Source of the DNA: Paracoccus sp. UBA889
Lineage (GTDB): Bacteria > Pseudomonadota > Alphaproteobacteria > Rhodobacterales > Rhodobacteraceae
DNA length: 51,805 bases
NCBI GenBank assembly: GCA_002294185.1
Contig: DBFD01000075.1
Span: 1 to 51,805 of the forward strand
Reading direction: 5' to 3'
The notes under the pieces are model-generated. The model had not been told where the DNA came from. It searched no databases and saw only the letters and a program-made list of their open reading frames with translations. Position 1 is the first letter of the stretch. Each line of letters opens with the position of its first letter. Both the position numbers and the translations under genes were made by a program. Positions 44,666-51,805 of this stretch are shown here, piece by piece.

Positions 44666-45139
44666 CTACCAGGCGACCGATTGCAGGATGCCCCACGGCA
44701 GAGGCACCAGAAAGACCTTGCTGAACAGGGTGTGGATCGCCAGCGATGCCGTTACCGACACCAGGACCGAGGTCATCACGTCCACCCGCAGCGACAGCAG
44801 GAATGCCAGAAGCATCGCGATGCTGAGGACAGGAAACCCGATCACGTCCAGCAGCGGGATGAAGCTTGCCGTTCCCAGCAGCACGATCGCCACCCGGATC
44901 AGACGGCGGTGGTCGGAAATCCAGTCGCCCGGTTCGGCCAGTTTTGGCCGCGGCCTCGCGATCATGTCTTTCACGATGAGAACGAGCGAGCAGAGGATGA
45001 GGCCCGAGGCCACGATCATGGGCAACAGGCCTGAACCGATGGACAATCCCGGGATCAACGGAAAGCGGCTGGCTTCCACCAGGATGGCTGTCGCAAACAG
45101 CAACAGCACGAAACCTGTCAAACGGTCACTGATCTTCAT
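44666..45139 (-). CDS. tctB: Tripartite tricarboxylate transporter small permease, TctB type
   Basis: The 157-aa protein has about four membrane segments, including RLTGFVLLLFATAILVEASRF (about residues 5-25), LLPMIVASGLILCSLVLIV and VAIVLLGTASFIPLLDVIGF. Length and topology fit TctB. It is between tctC and tctA on the minus strand, separated from tctC by two hairpins. Confidence 0.9.
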   Translation of the reverse strand: MKISDRLTGFVLLLFATAILVEASRFPLIPGLSIGSGLLPMIVASGLILCSLVLIVKDMIARPRPKLAEPGDWISDHRRLIRVAIVLLGTASFIPLLDVIGFPVLSIAMLLAFLLSLRVDVMTSVLVSVTASLAIHTLFSKVFLVPLPWGILQSVAW

Positions 45140-45191
45140 GTCGTCTCCCGCAAGTTACCCCGATTTCCGACGATGATCCCTGCCGGATCGT

Positions 45192-45215
45192 CCGGGCGGT
45201 AATCAGTCCGCCCGG
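45192..45215 (-). promoter_or_regulatory. Stem-loop between tctC and tctB (distal)
   Basis: CCGGGCGG (45192-45199), loop TAATCAGT, CCGCCCGG (45208-45215): a perfect 8-bp stem. It has no T-tract, so it is more likely mRNA-stabilising or attenuating than a terminator. Confidence 0.7.
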
Positions 45216-45259
45216 GCGGCGTACCGGTCGCGGCCGGTGGCGCGAGGGTCGGGGATGAT

Positions 45260-45290
45260 CCGGCGCAACGGCCTGTGGCCGATGCGCCGG
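45260..45290 (-). promoter_or_regulatory. Stem-loop directly after tctC
   Basis: CCGGCGCA (45260-45267) pairs perfectly with TGCGCCGG (45283-45290), enclosing a second perfect arm pair CGGCC/GGCCG (45269-45273, 45277-45281). It begins 5 bp after the tctC stop, with no T-tract. Confidence 0.7.
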
Positions 45291-45295
45291 GCTGG

Positions 45296-46276
45296 CTATT
45301 TGGCGAGGCCGGCGGCCTTCATGACCATGCCGTTGGCAGCATCGGCATCGGCCATGAATTTGCCGAATCCCGGTCCGTCCAGCCAGACCTTGCCGAAACC
45401 GCGTTCCGCCATGAAGGCGGTGAATTCTTCGGATTTCCAGGCAGCTTCCAGCGCGGTCGAAAGCCTGGCGACGACATCGTCGGGCAAGCCGGCGGGCCCG
45501 GCCAGGCCACGCCAGGTGGAAACCGTCAGATCAATTCCGGTCTCTGATTTTACGGTCGGCAGATCGGGCACGTCGGCAAGCGGTTCGTCCCCCATCACCG
45601 CAAGCGACTTGACCTTGCCGGCCGAAATCAGCGAGGCGGCCTCGGGATAGGAGGATGCGACGATGTCGACGCCGCCCGACACCAGGTCCTGCAGGCCCGC
45701 GGCCGCGCCCTTGGATGGCACCCAGGGCACCGTGTCCGGAGCAAGGCCGCTTTCGACCAGCAGACCGGCCATGGCAAGGTGCCAGATGCCGCCCTGACCG
45801 GTTCCCGAAGCCTTCATCTTGCCCGGATCGGCCTTGGCGGCCTCGAGAAAGGCCGGAAGCGTATCGAATTCGGAATCGGCGCGAACGTGGAAGGCGGCCG
45901 GGTCCGCATTGAACAGCCCGATCGGAGTATAATCCGAATAATCCAGATCGGTCAGGCCCGCGTGCCGCATCATGGCGATCTCGACGGTCACGGTGCCGAT
46001 CGTATAGCCGTCGGGCTGCGCGTTGGCGATTGCCGAATGGCCGACAACGCCCGATCCGCCGTCACGGTTGACCACGTTCACGGGAACCCCGAGTTCCTGT
46101 TCCATCAGCCCGGCAAGCATCCGGCTGGTGGCGTCGGTGCCGCCGCCGGCGCCCCAGGGCACGATCCAGGTGATCGGCCGCTCGGGATATTCCGCGAGGG
46201 CGGACTCGGACAGAACAAACGTTCCGGCGGCAAACGCGGCCGCGCCGAGGCCGAGAGTGAAGAAATTGCGAAGCAT
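45296..46276 (-). CDS. tctC: Tripartite tricarboxylate transporter binding protein, TctC type
   Basis: The 326-aa periplasmic binding protein begins MLRNFFTLGLGAAAFAAGTFVL, with cleavage after SESALA, then EYPERPITWIVPWGAGGGTDATSRMLA, the TctC signature. The ATG at 46276 follows AAGGAGGATG at ideal spacing; an upstream ATG at 46354 would lengthen it. It lies downstream of the TRAP permease gene dctM with a 221-bp gap. Substrate unknown. Confidence 0.94.
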   Translation of the reverse strand: MLRNFFTLGLGAAAFAAGTFVLSESALAEYPERPITWIVPWGAGGGTDATSRMLAGLMEQELGVPVNVVNRDGGSGVVGHSAIANAQPDGYTIGTVTVEIAMMRHAGLTDLDYSDYTPIGLFNADPAAFHVRADSEFDTLPAFLEAAKADPGKMKASGTGQGGIWHLAMAGLLVESGLAPDTVPWVPSKGAAAGLQDLVSGGVDIVASSYPEAASLISAGKVKSLAVMGDEPLADVPDLPTVKSETGIDLTVSTWRGLAGPAGLPDDVVARLSTALEAAWKSEEFTAFMAERGFGKVWLDGPGFGKFMADADAANGMVMKAAGLAK

Positions 46277-46497
46277 GAACATCCTCCTTACATGCATTTG
46301 ATTGTGACCTATCCGCGCTCTTCGGTGCGGTTCCGGTCGTGAACGAAGCGACATGGCGCTTCGAAACTTGATCCTATGACGGCTTTCCGGCTTTTCGACC
46401 TCACGTTAGCGATCTTCTTCGGACCGTGTCATGGCCGGGCCGCGGCGAGCGGCGGGAAGAATAGTGCATATCGCCGTCCCTCCTGTCTCGATCCGTT
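46277..46497. other. dctM-tctC gap
   Basis: A 221-bp gap that may hold a separate promoter for tctCBA. I could not identify convincing promoter hexamers, and none of the TGGTATACTAG sites occurs here. Confidence 0.4.
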
Positions 46498-47808
46498 TCA
46501 ACGGAACGCGCCCGGCATCAGGGTTCGCGGCAGCCAGAGCGCCAGTTCCGGCACCAGAATGATCAGCAGCAGGATCAGCAGCATCGGCATCAGGATGATG
46601 ACGACATCCCGCATCACCTGCGCGACGTTCATTCCGCCTATCGCGGCCGAGATCAGCAGACAGAGCCCATAGGGCGGCGTCACCAGTCCGAAGGCCAGCG
46701 AGACGATCCCGATGATCGCGAAAACGACCGGGTGGATATCGGCCGCGGCCGCCACCGGCAGCAGCACGGTGCCCAGGATGATGATGGTGGGAATCGCATC
46801 GATGAACAGGCCGAAGAACAGGAACAGGGCGGCAATGACGATCGCGGTTCCGAAAGTGCCGAACTGCAGGCTGGTCATGCCCTCCACGATCAGCCGGGGC
46901 ACGTTGAAGAAGGCCAGCATCCAGCCGAATGCGGAGGCGGTGCCGATCGCGAACAGCGAGATCGAGGCGAACCGCCCGGTCTCGTAGAAGATGCCACCCA
47001 GATCGCGCAGCGAAACCGTGCGATAGACGAACATCCCCAGGATCAGGGCATAGGCCGCGGCGATGATGGCGCTTTCGGTCGGTGTCACGATGCCGCCGAC
47101 GATGCCGCCGATCACCAGAATCGGCGTCAGCATCGCCAGCGCCGCACCCTTCAGCGCGTGCCAGAACTCGGACCAGTTGGGGCGGCCCGCCCTGGGGTAG
47201 TTGCGGACCTTGGCATAGGCATAGACCGTCCCCATCAGCGCCAGGCCGATCAACAGGCCGGGGATGGCGCCAGCCAGGAACAGCGCCCCGACAGAAACCT
47301 GCATCACCCCGCCCCAGACCACCATCAGGATGCTGGGCGGGATGATGACGCCCATCACCGACGAACAGGCCGTGATGGCGATGGCAAAGCGGGTATCGTA
47401 GCCTTCCCTGACCATTGCCGGGATCAGGATCCTGCCGCAGCCGGCCGCATCGGCGGTCGACGATCCCGAAATGCCGGCAAACAGCATCGACACCGCCACA
47501 TTCACATGTCCAAGCCCGCCGGGCATCCAGCCTGTCAATACTCTGGCCAGTTCGATCAGCCGGTCGGTGATCTTGCCCGAATTCATCAGATTGGCGGCCA
47601 GCAGGAAGAACGGCACCGCCAGCAGGACGAACGAATTATAGGACTGAAACATCCGGTCCAGAACGATGAACGGCGTCAGACGGATATCCAGAAGCACGAT
47701 CGGAACCGTGGCGATGCCAAGCGCGAAGGCCACGGGCACGCGGATCAGGACAAGAAGCAGAAACCCGCCAACCAGGACGGCGCTGGCCAAACCTGTAGAC
47801 ACGATCAT
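46498..47808 (-). CDS. dctM: TRAP transporter large permease, DctM type
   Basis: The 436-aa membrane protein carries the sodium-coupled transport path. It starts MIVSTGLASAVLVGGFLLLVLIRVPVAFALG and shows DRMFQSYNSFVLLAVPFFLLAANLM (about residue 52), MLFAGISGSSTADAAGCGRILIPAM (about residue 110) and the late VFAIIGIVSLAFGLVTPPYGLCLLI. All are DctM features. The ATG overlaps the dctQ stop (ATGA). tctC follows 221 bp downstream. Confidence 0.95.
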   Translation of the reverse strand: MIVSTGLASAVLVGGFLLLVLIRVPVAFALGIATVPIVLLDIRLTPFIVLDRMFQSYNSFVLLAVPFFLLAANLMNSGKITDRLIELARVLTGWMPGGLGHVNVAVSMLFAGISGSSTADAAGCGRILIPAMVREGYDTRFAIAITACSSVMGVIIPPSILMVVWGGVMQVSVGALFLAGAIPGLLIGLALMGTVYAYAKVRNYPRAGRPNWSEFWHALKGAALAMLTPILVIGGIVGGIVTPTESAIIAAAYALILGMFVYRTVSLRDLGGIFYETGRFASISLFAIGTASAFGWMLAFFNVPRLIVEGMTSLQFGTFGTAIVIAALFLFFGLFIDAIPTIIILGTVLLPVAAAADIHPVVFAIIGIVSLAFGLVTPPYGLCLLISAAIGGMNVAQVMRDVVIILMPMLLILLLIILVPELALWLPRTLMPGAFR

Positions 47809-48296
47809 GACGTGACCTTTCGCGATGCGCGATAATTGCTGAAAGTCTCGGCCAGGCGGTAGAATGCGAAGATCGCCCAGACCGCGCCGGCGATCGGCAC
47901 CGAAATGAAGGTGACAAGCTTGTTGGCCTGCATCATCACGGATCGCTGCAAGGCGCCGAACCTCGCATATTCAAGACCGTACCAGGCGAAAAGCAGGGCG
48001 AAGCAGCCGATCAGCAGGAACACGACGCCCTGCTGCAGAAAGATTGTCAGCGGGCGGCTTGCGTCGGGCGTCACCCGGACATCGAAATGGGTGCCTTCCC
48101 AGACCGCGATCATCGACCCGATCATGACCACCCAGACGAAGATGAAGGTGGCGAGTTCCTCGGTCCACAGATAGACCGGGATCATGCCGGTATATCGCGC
48201 GATAACCTGCATTCCGACCGGAATGGCCAGTATCGCCGTCATTGCGCCCAGCAGGATGCGCAGCACCTGGCAAAATCCTTCAAGCATCCGTTTCAC
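47805..48296 (-). CDS. dctQ: TRAP transporter small permease, DctQ type
   Basis: The 163-aa four-segment membrane protein starts at a GTG (48296) with GGGGAGAAG upstream. Segments include LLGAMTAILAIPVGMQVIARY, LATFIFVWVVMIGSMIAVWEGTHFDV (the conserved DctQ block) and VVFLLIGCFALLFAWYGLEYA. Its stop overlaps the dctM start as ATGA. It is separated from dctP by a large stem-loop. Confidence 0.92.
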   Translation of the reverse strand: MKRMLEGFCQVLRILLGAMTAILAIPVGMQVIARYTGMIPVYLWTEELATFIFVWVVMIGSMIAVWEGTHFDVRVTPDASRPLTIFLQQGVVFLLIGCFALLFAWYGLEYARFGALQRSVMMQANKLVTFISVPIAGAVWAIFAFYRLAETFSNYRASRKVTS

Positions 48297-48313
48297 GCCG
48301 TCTTCTCCCCCCT

Positions 48314-48373
48314 GCCCTCGCGGCCTGTCCCGCGCTTTGAAAAGCGCGTTGCGGACGATGCCGCCGCGAGGGC
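48314..48373 (-). promoter_or_regulatory. Stem-loop between dctP and dctQ
   Basis: GCCCTCGCGGC (48314-48324) pairs perfectly with GCCGCGAGGGC (48363-48373) over 11 bp, enclosing CGCGCTTT/AAAGCGCG (48331-48348). No T-tract follows. TRAP operons often have a stem-loop here, thought to raise dctP mRNA over the permease genes. Confidence 0.8.
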
Positions 48374-48395
48374 GTTCCAGCTGTTCGGACCCCGA

Positions 48396-49397
48396 TCACA
48401 TGCCGCGGATGGCGGTCAGCAAATCGGTCGCACCCAGGCTTTCGGCATAGGCATCCTGCACCGGAACCACCATTTTCAGCAGTTCGTCGCGACCTTCGAA
48501 TTCCAGGACGGTCAGTTGGCCGGCATCGACCATTTCCTGCAGTTTCTCTGCATCCTCGCGGGATTCCAGTTCGCGTCCGAAGGCTCCGGCCTCGTCGCCG
48601 GCTTCCAGGACGGCGGCCTGCAAATCCTCGGGCAGATTGCGGAAAGTCTTGCCGCTCATCACGATCGGGCGGACGGTGATCGCGTGGCGAGTCAGCGTCA
48701 GATAGGGCGCGACCTCATAGAACTTGAGGTTCTGGATGCTCGCAGCCTCGTTCTCGAACCCGGCGATGACGCCGGTCTGGATGGCGTTGTAGACCTCGTT
48801 ATAGGCAATCGCCGAGGGCGCGGCGGTCAGCGCCGAAAAGATCTGGGCCTGGATCGGGGCCCCCATGACGCGCATCTTGAAGCCGTTCAGTTCTTCCAGA
48901 TTCTGGATCGGCGCGTTCGAGATGATGTTGCGCACCCCGCCCCCGGTATAGCCGATCACCATGATGTCGGCCTTTTCCAGAAGCTCGTCTTCCAGCGGCT
49001 TCAGGACATCGCTGGACAAGACCGCCTCCCACTGGGCCTGGTCGCGAAACAGGAACGGCATGTCCATCAGCGGGATGGACGGCGCGAAAGTCGCCATGTT
49101 CGACGGCGCCATGATCGTGTAGTCGATCGCGACACCCTGCTGCAGGAACGTCACGTAGTCGGCTTCGACCCCCAGTTCGCCGTTCAGGCGCAGGTCGAAT
49201 GTGACGTCGCCGTCATATTTTTCGTTCACCAGTTCGGCAAAACGGCGCATCGTCTTGGTGAAAGCATGGTTCTCATCGAACATGCTGGCACCGCGCAGCG
49301 TGATCTCCTGCGCGCTGGCGGCCGAAACCGTGGCCACGAATGCACAGGCAAGGCCGACGCCACGCAGCAGCGTTCCGGCGGAAAAGTGGTTTGTCAT
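48396..49397 (-). CDS. dctP: TRAP transporter substrate-binding protein, DctP type
   Basis: The 333-aa periplasmic protein starts MTNHFSAGTLLRGVGLACAF, with a signal peptide to VSAASA, then QEITLRGASMFDENHAFTKTMRRFAELV. FKMRVMGAPIQAQIFSALTAAPSAIAYNEVYNAIQTG (about residues 160-200) holds the Arg expected to bind a carboxylate. The ATG at 49397 follows GAGGAGG. First gene of dctPQM. The TGGTATACTAG-type operator lies about 145 bp upstream. Substrate class: carboxylate, by family. Confidence 0.95.
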   Translation of the reverse strand: MTNHFSAGTLLRGVGLACAFVATVSAASAQEITLRGASMFDENHAFTKTMRRFAELVNEKYDGDVTFDLRLNGELGVEADYVTFLQQGVAIDYTIMAPSNMATFAPSIPLMDMPFLFRDQAQWEAVLSSDVLKPLEDELLEKADIMVIGYTGGGVRNIISNAPIQNLEELNGFKMRVMGAPIQAQIFSALTAAPSAIAYNEVYNAIQTGVIAGFENEAASIQNLKFYEVAPYLTLTRHAITVRPIVMSGKTFRNLPEDLQAAVLEAGDEAGAFGRELESREDAEKLQEMVDAGQLTVLEFEGRDELLKMVVPVQDAYAESLGATDLLTAIRGM

Positions 49398-49731
49398 GTG
49401 TTCCTCCTCGAAAATTCCGGGGCGCGAGTCCGTTGGCCCGGCGCGGCAGGTCGAAGCTTCAGTCAGGGCTGAACGGATCGACCAGACTGCCGTATTGATT
49501 CGGACTCCCCCTCCCCATCTTTGCACTAGCATGTTGTCTTCTAGTATACCAGATCAATCTTGCCGAATGGTCCTGCTGATCGACGGGTCGGGACGTTGAT
49601 TGTGCAACGCCCTTCAGCCCCCTTGCCAAAAGCGGAAGGATGGGACGATCGGGCCTGACGGCTACGGCAAAGCCTGTTGCCCGACCCTGTCTCCGCGACG
49701 GTCCGGCACATGGGCGCGGCCCGTCCCTGCC
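49398..49731. other. dctP upstream region
   Basis: About 334 bp between the SDR stop and dctP. It holds the operator-like CTAGTATACCAG (49541-49552). I saw no ORF with coding character. Confidence 0.5.
49541..49552. promoter_or_regulatory. GntR-type operator upstream of dctP
   Basis: CTAGTATACCAG is the inverse complement of CTGGTATACTAG, found twice upstream of the GntR/FCD gene at 50668-50699. Its inner bases give TATACT, a good -10 match, so a bound regulator could block the dctPQM promoter. Confidence 0.65.
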
Positions 49732-50475
49732 TCAGGAGAACAGCATCCCGCCATTGATGTCGACATTGGCTCCGGTGATGAAACCGGCTTCGTCACTGAC
49801 CAGGAAATACACCAGATTGGCGACATCTTCCGATGTCCCCTGGCGCCTGACCGGCGATGCCGCCTCGACGTTGCGACGCACCTCGTCCTTGGTGTGGATG
49901 TTGTGAAAATCGGTGTCGATCATGCCGGGGCAAAGCGCATTGACGCGAATCTTCGGACCAAGTTCCTTGGCAAGACCGCGCGTCATCGTCATCACCGCGC
50001 CCTTCGACGCGCCATAGGCCACCGAACCCGGCCCGCCGCCGTCGCGCCCGGCCTGGCTTGCAAGGTTGACGATCGAACCGGATTTCAGGTGCGGCAGGCA
50101 GGACTTGATCATCAGGAATGTGCTCGTCACATTCAGGTCCATGACTGCCTGCCAATGCTCCAGCGACATTTCCGGAATGGTCTTGCGCGCGATCAGACCG
50201 CCGGTGTTGTTGACCAGGATGTCGATGCCGCCAAATTCTTCCAGGGTTCGCTTCACCAGCGCATCCGCGCCGTCCCGGGTGGTCAGGTCGCCGCAAAGCG
50301 CGAAAGCCTTGCCGCCCCTGGAACGAATTTCTTCGACCGCGCTGTCCGCCCCGGCGCTGCTGGAGAAGTAGTTGATTGCGACCATCGCGCCTTCTTCGGC
50401 AAGACGCATGGCGCAAGCGCGCCCGATGTCGCGACCTCCGCCGGTCACGATAGCGGTTTTTCCCTTGAGCGTCAT
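49732..50475 (-). CDS. Short-chain dehydrogenase/reductase (FabG-like)
   Basis: The 247-aa Rossmann-fold NAD(P)-dependent oxidoreductase starts MTLKGKTAIVTGGGRDIGRACAMRL, with the cofactor loop TGGGRDIG (about residues 11-18), NNTGG, and the active-site Tyr-x-x-x-Lys in AYGASKGAVMTM (about residue 155). The C-terminal EAGFITGANVDINGGMLF is standard. It is likely the catabolic partner of the neighbouring transporters, oxidising an imported hydroxy acid; this is inferred from position. GAGAAGGACC precedes the ATG at 50475. Confidence 0.9.
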   Translation of the reverse strand: MTLKGKTAIVTGGGRDIGRACAMRLAEEGAMVAINYFSSSAGADSAVEEIRSRGGKAFALCGDLTTRDGADALVKRTLEEFGGIDILVNNTGGLIARKTIPEMSLEHWQAVMDLNVTSTFLMIKSCLPHLKSGSIVNLASQAGRDGGGPGSVAYGASKGAVMTMTRGLAKELGPKIRVNALCPGMIDTDFHNIHTKDEVRRNVEAASPVRRQGTSEDVANLVYFLVSDEAGFITGANVDINGGMLFS

Positions 50476-50869
50476 GTCTGGTCCTTCTCTTACGTTTCTG
50501 TCTGTCTGTCCGGGCGGCAACACGCCGCCGGGTCAGGCCGTTGGCCGATCCTCGCAGTCAGGACTTTGAAATACCGCGATCCGCGCCCGGACATCAGCTT
50601 CCTCCCCCTGTGCGACGCCTCCATCTGTCGCCTGTGAACCGGCAAGCCGATTCGCTGTCGTGTCTTTCTGGTATACTAGTAATCTTTGTGGTATACTAGA
50701 TGAGAGTAAGGTAGGGTCATTCGACGGGTGGAACCCTTGAAAAACAAGGCAACAGCCCGATGGGTCATCGAGTTCGCCGACGAAGTTGGCGTTTACCCAT
50801 GGACGCCACCAACCCGATGGTGTGCCTTCGCGTCGAGGCTTCGAATGAACACAGGATGGAGATGAGGCG
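50476..50869. other. Divergent promoter region of the SDR gene and GntR/FCD gene
   Basis: About 394 bp between two divergent genes. It holds two direct copies of a TGGTATACTAG operator (50668-50699) in an AT-rich patch. No ORF is supported. Confidence 0.55.
50668..50699. promoter_or_regulatory. Two direct GntR-type operators, 20 bp apart
   Basis: CTGGTATACTAG (50668-50679) and GTGGTATACTAG (50688-50699) repeat with a 20-bp period, roughly two helical turns, each preceded by TCTTT. Each is nearly palindromic (TGGTATACTA) and embeds TATACT. The same site lies upstream of dctP. Confidence 0.75.
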
Positions 50870-51562
50870 ATGGTGCAGCCAAGCCATTTGAGTGAGCGGC
50901 GGACAAGCGTCGATGACATTTTCGACTATCTCCACGACGAAATCCTGTCGTTGCGCCTGCGGCCCGGTGACAAGATCTCCGAGGCAGAGATCGCGTCGCG
51001 ATTTGGCGTCTCGCGTCAGCCCGTGCGCGATGCATTCAGCCGTCTCGCGAACCTTGATCTTCTTTTGATCCGCCCGCAGCGGGCAACGGAAGTCAGGCGA
51101 TTTTCGTCCCGAGAGATCGAGAAATCGCGTTTCATCCGCGCGGCGGTCGAAAAGGAAGTCCTGCGACGGGCGGCACAACATTGCGAAGCCGAGGGTGCCG
51201 CGCAGCTCGACGCAGCGCTTGCCAGCCAGGAAAAGGCGATCCGGGACAGCGACGTCGAGGGTTTCGGCGCGCTCGACTATGAATTTCACAAGACGCTTTG
51301 CGCCATCGGCCGGGCAGACTTCGCCTTCGATGTCATCATGAGCGAGAAATCCAAGGTGGATCGGCTGTGTACGTTGGGCCTTTCGAAAGAGGATCGCATG
51401 CCCCATCTGGTGGCGGATCACCGCGGCATCGCAGAGGCGGTCAAGAACCATGATGCCGAAAAGGCCGTCGAGATCGGCGTGCTGCACCTGTCGCGGCTGG
51501 ACGACACGATCGCGCGGATCTCGGCAACCAACGCGAATTACTTCGAGCCGGAAGAAACCTGA
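50870..51562 (+). CDS. GntR-family regulator (FCD type), controls the uptake cluster
   Basis: The 230-aa regulator has a winged helix (about residues 15-75) with LSLRLRPGDKISEAEIASRFGVSRQPVRDAFSRLANLDLL, and an FCD effector domain with metal-binding Asp/His positions in FGALDYEFHKTLCAIG (about residues 137-152). The ATG at 50870 follows GGAGATGAGG. The twin operator upstream and a third copy before dctP make it the likely regulator of dctPQM and perhaps the SDR. Ligand unknown. Confidence 0.92.
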   Translation: MVQPSHLSERRTSVDDIFDYLHDEILSLRLRPGDKISEAEIASRFGVSRQPVRDAFSRLANLDLLLIRPQRATEVRRFSSREIEKSRFIRAAVEKEVLRRAAQHCEAEGAAQLDAALASQEKAIRDSDVEGFGALDYEFHKTLCAIGRADFAFDVIMSEKSKVDRLCTLGLSKEDRMPHLVADHRGIAEAVKNHDAEKAVEIGVLHLSRLDDTIARISATNANYFEPEET

Positions 51563-51608
51563 AATTGCTCTGACCTGCCGGGGACGAATTCGGTCCGGAA
51601 GACCCAGG

Positions 51609-51635
51609 AAAAAACCGGCCCATGACGGGGCCGGT
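51609..51635 (-). terminator. Intrinsic terminator of a minus-strand gene
   Basis: ACCGGCCC (51614-51621) and GGGCCGGT (51628-51635) form a hairpin. On the minus strand it is followed by six T (51614-51609), typical of a terminator for the small gene to its right. The GntR/FCD gene ends about 45 bp to the left, so it may serve both strands. Confidence 0.75.
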
Positions 51636-51707
51636 CAAGTTGCGCGTGCAGGGGACAGATTCGGCGCACAGGCGCGGCGCCGTCGCAACGCGGGGCAGAA
51701 ACGGAAA

Positions 51708-51803
51708 TCAGGCTTGCAGGATCGCGGGCAGCCACAGCACGATGCCCGTGGTGACGGACAGGGCGACAACGCCAAGAAGATCGGACAGAAACTCGCGGGT
51801 CAT
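51708..51803 (-). CDS. Very small single-pass membrane protein
   Basis: A 31-aa ORF begins MTREFLSDLLGVVALSVTTG and ends WLPAILQA. It has one hydrophobic helix flanked by charged residues at the start, and an intrinsic terminator is positioned after it. The window ends 2 bp beyond the start codon, so its ribosome site and upstream partner are not visible. Small membrane proteins of this type often accompany a larger complex. Function unknown. Confidence 0.45.
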   Translation of the reverse strand: MTREFLSDLLGVVALSVTTGIVLWLPAILQA

Positions 51804-51805
51804 GG

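Overview
The window is chromosomal DNA of a GC-rich alphaproteobacterium, most likely Paracoccus or a close relative in the Rhodobacteraceae. The evidence is the gene content: murA, DUF2948, hisD, UPF0262 and a small phosphatase in one run; an ATP synthase F0 operon with separate b and b' subunits; a TIGR02300 protein; and an HemB with the non-zinc aspartate motif. No CRISPR array, rRNA or replication origin was seen.

Layout, left to right. (1) 1-9.1 kb: the start of xthA, ftsY, then a zwf-pgl-pgi operon, rlmI with a PIN-domain gene, and the divergent edd. zwf, pgl and edd form the upper Entner-Doudoroff route, and the zwf and edd promoters carry matching LacI-type palindromes. (2) 9.3-13.8 kb: a minus-strand run (56-aa protein, murA, DUF2948, hisD, UPF0262, phosphatase), with tRNA-Thr(GGT) divergent from it. 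(3) 13.8-15.3 kb: an accessory scar with a broken IS5-family transposase. (4) 15.3-21.4 kb: a MipA/OmpV outer-membrane protein, an ABC-F protein, adenosine kinase with endonuclease III, an OmpA-type lipoprotein, and a structured region that may encode a small RNA. (5) 21.4-24.1 kb: the F0 operon atpI-B-E-b'-b. (6) 24.2-27.3 kb: an ArsR regulator, a PfkB kinase and PsuG (pseudouridine catabolism), then a DUF502 membrane protein. (7) 27.27-28.14 kb: an 875-bp IS5-family element inserted in a CTAG that had been the overlapping stop codons of two convergent genes. (8) 28.1-41.7 kb: patatin, aldo/keto reductase, prfB, mfd-pabB-pabC, a SufBCD-component-type membrane protein, hemB, a SYLF lipoprotein, a GntR regulator, a zinc peptidase, a TIGR02300 protein and DoxX. 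(9) 41.9-51.6 kb: tRNA-Ala(GGC), then an accessory block: an ArsR/SRPBCC pair with lower GC, and a carboxylate-uptake cluster (TctCBA, a TRAP DctPQM system, a short-chain dehydrogenase, a GntR/FCD regulator).

The most notable signals are the shared operator in the zwf and edd promoters, the three TGGTATACTAG sites tying the GntR regulator to the TRAP operon, the stem-loops after both solute-binding-protein genes, and the IS that keeps three stop codons intact by duplicating CTAG. The 41.9-51.6 kb uptake cluster is the best candidate for an undescribed functional system. Its substrate cannot be read from the sequence.
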